Positions 34,413-46,027 of a stretch of 64,000 nt of DNA are shown one piece after another. The stretch comes from Aphrocallistes beatrix (taxonomy: Eukaryota > Porifera > Hexactinellida > Sceptrulophora > Aphrocallistidae), in contig OY725503.1 of assembly GCA_963281255.1 (NCBI GenBank), forward strand, positions 930,001-994,000, written 5' to 3'. The position numbers were made by a program, and so were the translations under genes. The notes under the pieces were generated by a model. The model had not been told where the DNA came from, did no database searches, and worked only from the letters and a program-made list of their open reading frames with translations. Every line of letters starts with the position of its first letter. Positions within the stretch are counted from its first letter, which is position 1.

Positions 34413-37345
34413 TGCTAGGTTGGGAGTAAAAAATAATGTGAATCATGACTGGTTTTAGTAAAATGGTTAACGGTTAAACGAATCGTTTTTCTCTTTTTCT
34501 ATGAATTTCGATAGTACAATATACATATCACTTTTCAAAAGTTAAATATGTACTGCGGAGCTAGCAGACATTTTGTGTAGAGTCAGTTGTCCTTTGGTTA
34601 ACTTTCTCCGCACATTATTGGTCTGTCACGATAAAATCGGTCAGTGGGACCAATTTTGGTCCGGGTGTCCTATTTCTGTGAGTTAATTGAGTTGGTACAA
34701 GACTGAAACACAAGTAAGTATAGCAATACTCGTCAATACAGTTTATGATAATCCCGATTTTCTGAACTTGCTGTGGTACGGAATGGCATTTGTGTGGTTC
34801 CTAACTATGACTTATATGCGTATGGTCATGGTGAGAAGTCTATCAACATAATTATAGAGACCACCTTGAGTGATGGTAACGTCATCACAACAGATGCTAT
34901 TTTATGGAATTAGATGCTTTCAAAAATTGCTTATGAACCAATCTTTTAGAGTGGCGTCCCTAAAGGCGCCCAATGAAGCGTCACAGTAGCACCTTAATAT
35001 TTTTCCCAGTGTGTACCAACAAATATCACTACCCCTATACATAGCCGGTGCCATGGATTTTAGAGTGGTCTGGTTAAAAGATACAACTATTGAAAAGTGG
35101 TCCGGTTAAACCACACGAACTGGACTATTTTACATAGTAATTGTATTAAACTTGTTTAAAAGTGGTCCGGTTAAAACCGGACCAACCGGACTGGTGGCGC
35201 CGGCCCTGCTATATGTATCAACTCAAAAGTAAGGTGTATTTTCATTTTGGCCTGCACAATAAACAAGATGTAAATGCCCTAAGAGCAACAGCAATGTTAT
35301 CAGTTTTTCTTCATTGAACAAATTATCCTTAACATATAGAAAACGAACATTCACCAGAGCAATGAAGAAATTCCAATCTCTTAACCGGGTTCTCGCATCT
35401 CGGAGGTCCCCCTCTCCCCCATACAGGGACGTAGCTGGCCCAATTTTTACTGTGCGGCAATTCCAGTCCATCCCGTTAGAGGGTTGCCCCAATGCTAATT
35501 CGCGAAATTTTAGTGAGCACAGCCTTTGATGTTGTGGCCTAGGTCGCATGTGCCGCACCCTGGCTACGCCTCTGCCCCCACACAACCATAAATATACGAA
35601 ATCTCCGGATTTAGATGGTTACTTAAATGGTTGACGTGATTAATCGATGCCACAATTATACTGAATCGACTCGATTTTATCAATAGGTACTTTGGTCCCG
35701 TCCCGTCCCGGAAATAGATATCGGAAATAGATCCGTCCCGTCCAGGAAATTAGGCATGCCCCTTGAACCACAATAAAAGCAGGACGCGGTGTTGACTTTT
35801 ATGGGACATGGCGGGACCCAATAGTAAAGTATTATAAATAGAATTAAAAAAATCGGGACATTATGGTGAAATTTCATGTGAAAACTCGTCAAAATTAGCT
35901 CAATAGGAGTGAAAAAACGGGAAGGTTGGCATGTATGAGATTGAGCGTAGTCCTACTTTTTGAGATATAAGCGCTTTAATGGATTTTTCAATATATCGCA
36001 ATGGTAAATAACTCATTAATTTTTCGTTTTTAGTGCAGTCCCTATAGGGAGATGCCCTTATGGCATGGACAGAGTATATGTATACATATTTTCACACCTT
36101 TTGAAAAAAATTATTTCGAGTTAAAAGCGAGTTCACAACGTCTAATTTGATATTTTAATTTGTAGATCCCGATTTTCGCACTTTGAAAAAGAAATAATGT
36201 AAATATTTTATTAACTATTAAATATGATATATACATGTTTTCACACCTTTCGAAAAAAATCTTATTTTAAGCTAATAGCGAGTTCTAAACGGCTATTATA
36301 GGGTATTAAAATATGAAGATTCCAAATTTTACACTTAGAATGCCCTAAAATGAGTATTTCCCGATGTATTCCGTTATTTACACTTCCTGGGGCTGCACTA
36401 TCGGTCTACGACCGACATTTTTTTAACAGTATAATTACTGACAGGGAGGTCGCCACGGTTGGAGAGGGAAGTGGGGAAATGTTCCACGTGGTAAAACAAA
36501 TGCAAAATAAAGTCATTTTGAATCGATCTATGACGGAATATGTTTTGTACTACTATAAGGTCAGATATTGTGATGCGTCAAAGGCCTTATGGGCGGGCAT
36601 ACCAGCCTATTTTACCTCTAATATATGAACACTTAAGTACATCCGCCATTTTTCTAAAGTACTAGCACTTATAATTGAAAATCTATAGAGTACTTCTATT
36701 CGTACTTAAATACTTTCAAACGTACTTAAAATCAACCCTGGTTATGATATACAGTCGACTCCGCTTAATAGGGCCACTGTTCAATCGGGTCAGCCGCTTA
36801 ATCGGGCCACTTTTGGCATGACCGGAAGAGCTCTCACACATAGAAGCTAATACAAAATATTTTCGGTTAATAGGATCCTCCGCTTAATCGGGGCAAAATG
36901 TCCTTTTTTTTGCAAAAGTAGAGCGGTGGGTCTGAGGAGATTCCCCGCCCCAGACAATTGCCTGAATCTCAGATGTCCAAATATAGAGCAACACCTATTT
37001 TTTGTCACACAAAAATAGAAAATTTATATGAATTTACCACTGGAAATACATCATATGAAGCTAAAGTTTACCAAAATTTGATGATAAACAAAAAAGAAAT
37101 ACTTAAGTTAAAGTATAGTTATCAATACTTCATGAAATGGGCTATGAGTAAACCTGGACCACTGACAAAACGGTTTTCGAAAACTCGCGACGGTAAAAAA
37201 AGCTGGTAAAAAGAGCAGGATTTGTCACTACCTATATATATAATAGAGTAGGCAAACTGAAATACAAATACACAATCTAATAAACAATCTCACTAAAGAG
37301 CTCTAGTAGCTAACAATAATCTAGGTAAAACAGTTTATAAGAATA
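34413..37345. other. Spacer between NHL copies 3 and 4
   Basis: Duplicated spacer. 34620-34935 is the uninterrupted sister of 47560-48380 and shows empty sites for two MITEs there (GTTAATTG at 34685, CTATTTTAT at 34907). Also present are a GGCATGGAC repeat fragment (36034-36072) and a partial CTCCGCTTAATCGG MITE from 36751. The stretch 35220-35590 has frames on both strands, but none looks like a known protein. Confidence 0.6.
35040..35208. repeat. MITE with CAGGGCCGGCGCC-type ends, 5-bp duplication
   Basis: Left end CATAGCCGGTGCCA, right end TGGCGCCGGCCCTG; CTATA flanks both sides (35035-35039, 35209-35213). The interior repeats GTGGTCCGGTTAAA and its inverse. The same end type and duplication length recur at 54739-54855. 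Confidence 0.8.
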
Positions 37346-38586
37346 TCAAAATATCTGAACACAATGGTTGGAATTGTTTGACGTGACAAAAATCCGTCCT
37401 TCTGAATCCATCGTGATACCTGTAGGCTCAAGAAAGGTTCCCTTCTCTTCTCCTTTTCTACCGAATTTGTGAATGAGTTCCCCAGTATAAGAGAATATGA
37501 GGACACAGTGAGCATCAATATCAGTGAGTAGAATGTTGAGACTTTCATCTAGACACATAAAACCAGGAAGAATTACTTGAAGACCTTCGCCTTTAGTCAC
37601 AATCTGACGAGAAATTTGATGAGATGAATTGTATATGCGTATACAGGGATTATCCTTACACAGTACTACCATTCTATCAGATGATAATTTCACATCTTTC
37701 GCACCGAATACATTAGAAATAAAAGAGTTGAAAGAGAGATCTAAATTCAGACATTGAATTCGGTCATTCTTCATTTCGCAAATGTATATTCTCTTCCATT
37801 CTGTGGAGAATGCAATTCCTCTGGGACCTTTGAACTGAAGTTCTTTGATTCCTTCCTCTCCAACAGATCTGATAAATTCACCATCTTGAGAGTATATGTT
37901 GAGACAATTACCACGAAACTGTGTGACATGTATTTTTGCTTTGAAAAGAATAATTCCTACTGGAAAATTCATTTTTTCACTGAACAAAAACAAAAATTTA
38001 TATGACTTGTCAAAAACCTGTACACGACTGTATCCGAAGTCGCAAATGTAGATATATCCCTTGCTTTCATCTAATAATAAGCTAGTAGGATAACGAAAGT
38101 TTCCAGGATCTCTTTGTTCAGTGCTATGCTTCCCAAATACGGCTATAGGAACTCCTTTATTTTTGTAGTTAGATACTTTGTTACATCGACCTGTATTCTT
38201 CCCAGTGACTTTAATTTCTCTCTAAACGAATCTTCCCAAACGAAATCAACAGTCTTCATCTCTTTTGCCTTTTCGAGGGACATTTCAAGTTATTTCATCT
38301 TTCTTTCTAAAGGAGCGATAGTTTCCTGGAGAACTTCTTGATTCGTGTTTCCTTTCAGAGTATTTTGGAGCTGCTCCTTGGAAAGAGAGAGTTGTTTCAT
38401 CTCATCAGCTATCCCCACCCCTCTGAACCTATCTTCCAACTCCTGGAACTCTGCTAACAGAGCTGCTTCTCTCTCTTGTAGCAACTCATGCACAGCTCTA
38501 AACCTGTCTCTCATCTCCCTGCGAGCTCTCTCTAACTGGGAGAGAAATCCGTCTTCTCCACTCTCCATCACTTCTACACTAGCCAT
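37346..38586 (-). pseudogene. Coiled-coil / NHL gene, copy 4, nonsense and 13-bp deletion
   Basis: After PLERKMK the Glu codon of the ELEM stretch is TAA (near 38290). Near 38186 a 13-bp deletion removes most of the DVEKKC coding stretch and shifts the frame. All six blades downstream remain open, in a frame without a good start, and almost match copy 5. Confidence 0.85.
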
Positions 38587-39888
38587 TGCTAGGTTGGGAA
38601 TATAAAATAATGCAAATCATGGACGATTCTAGTAAACTGGATAACCATCATCAGTTGAACCATTTGTTCCTTTTATTTTTCTATAAATTTTGATAGTGAA
38701 ACATAAATATTACTTTTCAAAAGTGCCCTACGAGCAACAGCAATGTTATCAGTTTTCTTAACACATCTACGTTGAGATACATCAGCATGAACTTGTCCAA
38801 GAAGCTGTCATCTAGAGCCGATCTCCGCGCAGTTTTGACAAACTTTGAACTGAATTTTGCTGTCATATTGAATCCTCACTAATAGGGCATTAGAATCGGA
38901 TGATTATGATCGCGATCCTATTTTAACGATCGGCGATCCTTTTTTTCTGAAAGATGGGATGGAAGATCGCGCTTTTTAGCATGATCATTTTTGGAGATTT
39001 ATATTATTTATTTCCAAACCATCATTAAATTATTTTATTTTTCTATGCCGTTAACAATTTGAGTCTTATAATAGTAATAAAATATTACTACGTATTCTGA
39101 TAGCTGAGCATGGAAGGTATTTTGAATTTAATGCTCATACAAAAATGTTGAGTAACTACGTAAAATGATAAAAAATGATCTGGACTATAATAAATCAAAC
39201 ATTTGGTATAAAATACTACATGCCAACTTGAGCCACTGTATGCCCAATTTCCGGGACGGGACCAAAGTACCAAATGATGCAGTCGACTTGATTCTGTGTA
39301 ATTGTGACACCGATTAATCACGACAACCACTTAAGTAACTCTAGCTAAATACAGTGATTTCGTATTTTTATGGTTGGATGGGGAGGACCTCTGAGACGCG
39401 ACAATATTCGGCACATGATCTACTCCCAATGATGTCTCATCTCGGAGGTTTACATATGAGAAGAGTAGTTCACAACTTTTGACTCATTCTCCTTAGGCAT
39501 TTTCGCATTCTCGATATGTTATTAATTGAACAAATAATCGTGAACAAATAGAAAAGAACATTTATAAACTATCACAGCAATCAAGAAAGTAAAAATCTCT
39601 TACTCGGGTTGTCGCATCTCGAGGTCCACCTCAAATATAACCATAAAATTACGAAATCACCGTATTTAGATGGAGTTACTTAAGTGGCTGTCGCGAATAA
39701 TCAGTGTCACAATTACACTGAATCGACTCGACTGCATCATTAGGTACTTTGTCCCGTCTCGGAAAATAAGTATCTTGTTCAGTCCCGTCCCAGAAATTAG
39801 GCATGCCCCCTGAGCCATGATAAACTCGGGACGCATCGTGGGATTTTGCGGGACATGGTGGGACGCAATAGTAAAGTATTATACAAGG
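38587..39888. other. Spacer between NHL copies 4 and 5, part 1
   Basis: Contains a GATC-rich stretch (38885-38990) like that at 14525. A short inverted copy of the GGGCATGCC MITE and its flank lies at 39238-39330, opposing the direct one at 39670-39812. No gene. Confidence 0.5.
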
Positions 39889-40231
39889 CATAGGCGCCAA
39901 GCTTTGGAAAATAAAATAAAACCTGGGGGGTCTAAGAGCGAGCGATGGTAAGGGGAGGTCTGGGGGGCTTACCCCCCAAAGTTTTTTGAATCTTAGACGC
40001 TCAAATATCAATATACAGCTATTGTTGTTGCTTAGGGAAAAGAAAATCATTATAGTGGAATAAAAATGTAATTGAGATATCTATCTATCTATCTAGTATC
40101 TACACACAATTAATTTGGGGTTTAGTTGTAAACTATAAGTTTGCATGAAGTACTGCCATACCACAGTTTCCTCCATTACTCCACTGCTCGGCACCAAGGC
40201 CCCCCCCAGGTACCCACACTTGGCGCCTATG
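39889..40231. repeat. hAT-type MITE with CATAGGCGCCAAG ends, 343 bp
   Basis: CATAGGCGCCAAG and CTTGGCGCCTATG are inverse ends, with ATACAAGG on both sides (39881-39888, 40232-40239). Sister spacers at 31378 and 35829 (GTATTATAxATAGAAT) lack it. The interior has GGGGGGCTTACCCCCC and an ATCT microsatellite (40078-40095). Confidence 0.88.
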
Positions 40232-40239
40232 ATACAAGG

Positions 40240-40884
40240 AATAAAAAAATCGGGACATAATGTTGAAATTTCATGTAAAAGGGGACACTCGCGAAAATTA
40301 GCTCAATAGAAGAGTGAAAAAATTCTGAATTAATCTATGAGAATATGTTTTTGTTTAAGGTCAGAGTTATCGGGATTATATCTATGTACTTCTTCTCGGG
40401 TAAAAAATTCTCTTTCTTTCGTAAAAGTAAGGGGCGGATTTGGGGAGATTCCCCCACCGAGAAAATTACTCTGAATCTCAGATGTCCAAATATCGATCGA
40501 CAGTTATTTTGTCACACATAAAGATAAAATTTATATTAATTTATCTACAGGTAATACATCATATGAAGCTTATGTTATTCCAAAATTTTAAGATAAACAA
40601 GGATGGTATTTAACTGAAATTATCTAGATTTCTTGAAATGGGGTATTAGTAAACCCTAATTTCTGGACCACTGCCATAAAGGTTTTCGAAAATTCGTGAT
40701 GAAGTAAAATGCTAGTTGAGTTTTTAGAAGGTGTCCCTACTTATACATAATAGAGTAGGCAAACTGATGAACAAATACACAATCTAATAAACAAGAACAC
40801 TAAAGATTCAATAAAATAGCAGGAGAGTTAAGAATACTCGTGGCTCTAGTAACTAACAATAATCTAAAACAGTTTGTAAGAATA
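40240..40884. other. Spacer between NHL copies 4 and 5, part 2
   Basis: Duplicated spacer with GTAAAAGTAAGGGGCGG, TCTGAATCTCAGATGTCC and AGTAGGCAAACTGATGAACA. The last 250 bp closely match 45760-46027, so copies 5 and 6 share their 3' flank. No gene. Confidence 0.6.
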
Positions 40885-42138
40885 TCAAAATATCTGAACA
40901 CAATGGTTGGAATTGTTTGAAGTTACAAAAATCCTTCCTTCTGAATCCATCGTGATACCTGTAGGCTCAAGAAAGGTTCCCTTCTCTTCTCCTTTTCTAC
41001 CGAATTTGTGAATGAGTTCCCCAGTATAAGAGAATATGAGGACACAGTGAGCATCAATATCAGTGAGTAGAATGTTGAGACTTTCATCTAGACACATAAA
41101 ACCAGGAAGAATTACTTGAAGACCTTCGCCTTTAGTCACAATCTGACGAGAAATTTGATGAGATGAATTGTATATGCGTATACAGGGATTATCCTTACAC
41201 AGTACTACCATTCTATCAGATGATAATTTCACATCTTTCGCACCGAATACATTAGAAATAAAAGAGTTGAAAGAGAGATCTAAATTCAGACATTGAATTC
41301 GGTCATTCTTCATTTCGCAAATGTATATTCTCTTCCATTCTGTGGAGAATGCAATTCCTCTGGGACCTTTGAACTGAAGTTCTTTAGTTCCTTCCTTTCC
41401 AACAGATCTGATAAATTCACCATCTTGAGAGTATACGTTGAGACAATTACCAATAAACTGTGTGACATGTATTTTTGCTTTGAAAAGAATAATTCCTATT
41501 GGAAAATTCATTTTTTCACTGAACAAAAACAAAAATTTATATGACTTGTTAAATACTTGTACACGACTGTATCCGAAGTCGCAAATGTAGATATATCCCT
41601 TGCTTTCATCTAATATTATGCTAGTAGGGCAAAAAAAGTTTCCAGGATCTCTTTGTTCAGTGCTATGCTTCCCAAATACGGCTATAGGAACTCCTTTATT
41701 TTTGTAGTTAGATACTTTGTTACATTTCTTCTCTACATCGACCTGTATTCTTCCCAGTGAATTTAATTTCTCTCTAAACGAATCTTCCCAAACGAAATTA
41801 ACAGTCTTCATCTCTTTTGCCTTTTCGAGGGACATTTCAAGTTCTTTCATCTTTCTTTCTAAAGGAGCGATAGTTTCCTGGAGAACTTCTTGATTCGTGT
41901 TTCCTTTCAGAGTATTTTGGAGATGCTCTTTGGAAAGAGAGAGTTGTTTCATCTCATCAGCTATCCCCACCCCTCTGAACCTATCTTCCAACTCCTGGAA
42001 CTCTGCTAACAGAGCTGCTTCTCTCTCTTGTAGCAACTCATGCACTGCTCTAAACCTGTTTCTCATCTCCCTGCGAGCTCTCTCTAACTGAGAGAGAAAT
42101 CCGTCTTCTCCACTCCCCATCACTTCTACACTAGCCAT
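40885..42138 (-). CDS. Coiled-coil / NHL beta-propeller protein, copy 5 of 7
   Basis: 417 residues, open. The coil spans residues 10-125 and a short linker ends SNYKNKGVPIAVFGKHST. Six NHL blades end at HCVQIF: blade 1 GYIYICDFGYSRVQVF, blade 2 HVTQFIGNCLNVYSQD, blade 3 RIYICEMKNDRIQCLN, blade 4 MVVLCKDNPCIRIYN, blade 5 LNILLTDIDAHCVLIF, blade 6 GRIFVTSNNSNHCVQIF. Nearly identical to copy 6 in the coil, and to copy 4 in blades 3-6. Likely cytosolic, since no signal peptide or membrane helix is seen. Whether all open copies are expressed is unknown. Confidence 0.88.
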   Translation of the reverse strand: MASVEVMGSGEDGFLSQLERARREMRNRFRAVHELLQEREAALLAEFQELEDRFRGVGIADEMKQLSLSKEHLQNTLKGNTNQEVLQETIAPLERKMKELEMSLEKAKEMKTVNFVWEDSFREKLNSLGRIQVDVEKKCNKVSNYKNKGVPIAVFGKHSTEQRDPGNFFCPTSIILDESKGYIYICDFGYSRVQVFNKSYKFLFLFSEKMNFPIGIILFKAKIHVTQFIGNCLNVYSQDGEFIRSVGKEGTKELQFKGPRGIAFSTEWKRIYICEMKNDRIQCLNLDLSFNSFISNVFGAKDVKLSSDRMVVLCKDNPCIRIYNSSHQISRQIVTKGEGLQVILPGFMCLDESLNILLTDIDAHCVLIFSYTGELIHKFGRKGEEKGTFLEPTGITMDSEGRIFVTSNNSNHCVQIF

Positions 42139-42341
42139 TGCTATGCTGAGAATAAAAAATAATGCAAATCATGGCTGGTTTCAGTAAAATAGTTAACGCT
42201 TAAACGATTTGGGTTTTTTTCTTTCTCTTTTTCTATGAATTTCGATAGTTTTTAAAAGTTAAATATTTTGATTTCAAGCACATTTGCTGCTTGCACTGCG
42301 TGGCTAGCAGACATTTTGTGTAGAGTCTTGCTATGTTGGGG

Positions 42342-43119
42342 CATAGCCTACTCTAATAATGATTCACAGTAAACTGAAAATTATGGACTAGGGATGAAGT
42401 AGTAGCCGAATGGATTAATACACGATTAGCTTAAAATCGTTAACCATGCAGAATAGGCATTAAGAATGTATTACCAGCATAAACATGGTATCAAAGTACA
42501 TATATCCGTTGGAAAAATTTCAATTAGTCATCATATCATTGCGCAACAGGTCATTCTAAGGACAATTTTAGCGATTTTCTAAGTTGTTTTAACTCTTTCT
42601 AAATGGTATTAAGGTGCGATTTTTGTGTAGAACCAAGATTAGTACGAGTTGATTTGAAAAATTTAGAATTTTTCAATGGAATGTTGTTTCATTCCTGCGT
42701 TGCTATGGTAAAACATTTTGGTCAGTTTGAGCCATTTCGTGCAAACTGTAATGACTAGAGCTTCAAATTGGATCGTGTTTGATAGGCAATGGACTACTTC
42801 CTATTAGGTGATAATACAATTTGAACTTCTAAATTCAACGAGTTTTGAGTTATGGGTTGGTTTTAAGAATGTGACCAAAACAATAAATTGTCGCATAACT
42901 CTATAGTTTGTGAATTTAGAATTTTAAATTGTATTACCTAATTTTAGAATTTTAAATATTATTAACTAATAGGAAGTAGTCAATTGCCTATCAAATACGA
43001 CAAATTTGAAGATCTAGTTTTTACAGTTTGTAGAATATGGCTCAAACTGATCAAAATGCTTTACCATAGCAACGTAGGAATGTAACAACATTCCATTGAA
43101 AAATTCTAAATTTTTCAAA
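42342..43119. repeat. Fold-back element FB1, right arm truncated
   Basis: Starts CATAGCCTACTCTAATAATG like the complete element at 62451. The left arm runs to the centre near 42880. The right arm repeats it inversely only as far as CCATTGAAAAATTCTAAATT, then stops. Outer right end lost, so no target duplication. Confidence 0.8.
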
Positions 43120-43142
43120 ATTTTGGTTTTAAAATATTACAA

Positions 43143-43215
43143 GCGCGCTTCGCTTGCTTGCTTGCGTAGTGCGGCTTGCGAACACTTAGTGTCCGCAAAG
43201 TCGCCCTGCGAGCGC
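43143..43215. repeat. GC-rich dispersed repeat fragment
   Basis: CAAGCGCGCTTCGCTTGC followed by GTGCGGCTTGCGAACAC and GTCCGCAAAGTCGCCC. Relatives occur at 62075-62130 and, inverse, at 26820-26895. Class unknown. Confidence 0.5.
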
Positions 43216-43271
43216 CTGGAGTTAATATGTAAGATTATTATTATTTGAATGATTGTTACTCATTCTCCATC

Positions 43272-43629
43272 AGTGCTGGGGTTGGTTAACCGATTTTATG
43301 GTTCGGTTATTTTGGTTTCCTCCAGGGCGGTTAACCGATTAACCGATACCAGTATTAATTGGTTGAAATATGGATTTTGGACTAAGCTTAAACATGATAT
43401 TGAAAAAATTGATAATTTTCAGTGGTCTCGAAATATACTTTGTAGTTAGAAAATAGGAATTCTATTACATTTACAAATTTTTAGAAGTAGTATTCTTGAA
43501 TCTCCTTCGAAAAACAAAGAAATTAGTGTGAATATTTAGAAAATAAAGCCGATCGGCTAACCGATCGAAGATTTCCTTAACCGTTAACCGAGATTGACGG
43601 CGGTTAACCGGTTAACCGAATCCAGCCTT
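43272..43629. repeat. Self-similar MITE with GGTTAACCG motif
   Basis: The left end is GTGCTGGGGTTGGTTAACCG and the right end GGTTAACCGAATCCAGCC, imperfect inverses. GGTTAACCGATTAACCG-type units fill both sub-terminal regions. Flanks CCATC and CCATC may be a 5-bp target duplication. Confidence 0.65.
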
Positions 43630-44239
43630 CCATCTTTACTATTGAAACTCGATTAATATATACTAGGATATCTTATATATAAAAATGCTAGGATTTTTGT
43701 TTGTTTGTCCGAATTGATTGAAGAATTGGCAAGTCGTAGAGATACGAAAATTGGCATGTAGGTGTCAAATGATGAATCTAGGATTAAGTTCGAAGATCTA
43801 AGCGAAACTTCCACACCTCTGCAAAAAAATGGAAAAAAAATTCACACATTTCTATACAATACTATGTACGGTTTCACTCTCAAAATAGAAATAATTGTAC
43901 GACACTATTGTAGGTTGTCATTGTTATCAATACTTCAAAGCAATAACTTATATACGTAGATGTCTCAATTATATTATAGTGTATGGCAGTAAAAAAGGTT
44001 GTGTATATTTTCACACCTTTATATACATACTTGTATTTTCACATGATTTGGCGAATTTTGAAAATTATGCTAGAGACTGCTTCCAACGGTTGACATGGGT
44101 TTTTTAGGGGTGTAGATTCAGATCGATAAGATAAATTATTTGTTTACTTTTGCTTACAATAGATGCATAAAGTAAACAAATTACAAAAATAGGTAAGAGG
44201 AAGTAGAAATGCTATTCAACTCAAATATTACTTGTGGAG
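43630..44239. other. Dispersed repeat, no gene
   Basis: AAATTGGCATGTAGGTGTCA and GATTAAGTTCGAAGATCTAA near 43760 recur inverted near 63700-63740. TTTTTAGGGGTGTAGATT near 44100 recurs around 62395, and GTAAACAAAT hairpins lie in both places. These are shared repeat fragments; the short frames are not genes. Confidence 0.5.
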
Positions 44240-44668
44240 TAGATAATGCGAAGCGAACGGGAATTGTTAAAAGTACAATTTATCGAGTTGTTGCAAAACT
44301 GAAGTCGGCAGCCTCAATCGAAAGGAAAAGGTTCAGGTAAACAGCGAAAATGAGAGCTAATGATGGCAGAGCTTTAGTTAACCTAGCTTTGTACAATAAG
44401 AAGTTGTCAATCTCAATTACGCAAAAATTTAACACAACACGCCAAAAAACTTTTTTCTCATGAGACAAAGAAACGTGGCTTAGTCTGCAAGTATACCTAA
44501 AGATTCCAATGCTAAGCGATGTTTACAAAGCTGCTCGTGTCTCCTGGGGAAAGCAGAACAGAAATACTGACTGGGGAAGAGTCGTTTTTAGTGATGAAAT
44601 GTCTATTTGGCTGGCAGGTGGTAGGCTCTGTCTTTGGTGCAAGAAGGATGAAATTGAAAAAGGATGAG
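44240..44668 (+). pseudogene. Tc1/mariner transposase relic
   Basis: Reading across frames: AKRTGIVKSTIYRVVAKLKS (helix-turn-helix) near 44250, then TDWGRVVFSDEMSIW near 44570 with the first catalytic Asp region. Several stops and shifts lie between, and the second Asp and the Glu are missing. A fold-back element (44670-45739) begins right after it, so the rest may have been lost at that insertion. Confidence 0.75.
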
Positions 44669-44669
44669 A

Positions 44670-45739
44670 CATAGCCAACTATAATAAGGCCTCAGAGTAA
44701 CTTGCGAATTTGGCACTAGGGATGCAGTAGAAGATGGTTGAAGAAATACATGAACTACCTTAAATCATTAACAAAGCACAATAGAGCTTAGGAATGTATT
44801 ACCAGCATATATAAATATGGTGTCAAAGCACCCATATCCGTTGTTAAAATTTAGATTAGTCATCAAATGATTGCGCAACAGGCTATATTTGGGTCAAATT
44901 TAGTGATTTTCAGAGGTCGTTTAAGGGCACTTCTAAGTGTTTTTATTATAAAGTTTTTCGCATAGAACTGAGAAGTGAATGTATTAATACGAAAAATTTG
45001 GAATTTTTTCATGGAATGTTCTTACATTCCAGTGTTGCTATGGAAACGTGTTTTGGTCAGTTGGGGCTATATCTTGAAAACAGCGATAGCTAGACATTCA
45101 AATTTAATCCCATTTGATAGCAAATAGGCTACTTCCTATTAAGCTATAATACAATTTCTATGTCTTAATTCAATAATTTACGAGTTATTAGACAATTTAT
45201 CATATTGGTCACATTTGGTAATTTGTCGAATATCTCGTAAACCATTGAATTTAGACACATAAATTGTATTATAGCTAAATAGGAAGTAGCCTATTTGCTA
45301 TCAAATGGGATTATATTTGAATGTCTAGCTATCGCTGTTTTCAAGATATAGCCCCAACTGACCAAAACACGTTTCCATAGCAACACTGGAATGTAAGAAC
45401 ATTCCATGAAAAAATTCCAAATTTTTCGTATTAATACATTCACTTCTCAGTTCTATGCGAAAAACCTTATAATAAAAACACTTAGAAGTGCCCTTAAACG
45501 GCCTCTGAAAATCACTAAATTTGACTCAAATATAACCTGTTGCGCAATCATTTGATGACTAATCTAAATTTTAACAACGGATATGGGTGCTTTGACACCA
45601 TATTTATATATGCTGGTAATACATTCCTAAGCTCTATTGTGCTTTGTTAATGATTTAAGGCAGCTCATGTATTTCTTCATCCATCTTCTACCGCATCCCT
45701 GGTTAAGTTACTCTTAGGCCTTATATATAGTAGGCTATG
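44670..45739. repeat. Fold-back element FB2, 1070 bp, 7-bp duplication
   Basis: Two arms of about 520 bp in inverse order meet near 45205. Ends are CATAGCCAACTATAATAAGG and CCTTATATATAGTAGGCTATG. GATGAGA flanks both sides. The arms match almost base for base, so a transcript would form a long hairpin. No frame. Same family as FB1, FB3 and FB4. Confidence 0.9.
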
Positions 45740-46027
45740 GATGAGATTTCTTGAAGGATGAAAAAGGATGAGATTTCTTGAAATGGGGTATTAGTAAACC
45801 CTAATTTCTGGACCACTGCCATAAAGGTTTTCGAAAATTCGTGATGAAGTAAAAATGTTAGTTGAGTTTTTAGGTGTCACTACTTATACATAATAGAGTA
45901 GGCAAACTGATGAACAAATACACAATCTAATAAACAAGAGCACTAAAGATTCAATAAAATAGCAGGAGAGTTAAGAATACTCGTAGCTCTAGTAGCTAAC
46001 AATAATTTAAAACAGTTTGTAAGAATA
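45740..46027. other. 3' flank of NHL copy 6
   Basis: Matches 40625-40884 (3' flank of copy 5), including GAAATGGGGTATTAGTAAAC and AGTAGGCAAACTGATGAAC. It marks the right edge of a tandem-duplication unit. No gene. Confidence 0.6.

Noticed and set aside
35223..35585. Overlapping 120-codon and 71-codon frames on opposite strands
   Set aside because: Neither resembles a known protein and both lie in repeat-rich spacer.
40078..40095. ATCT microsatellite
   Set aside because: Very short run inside a MITE; not worth a separate feature.
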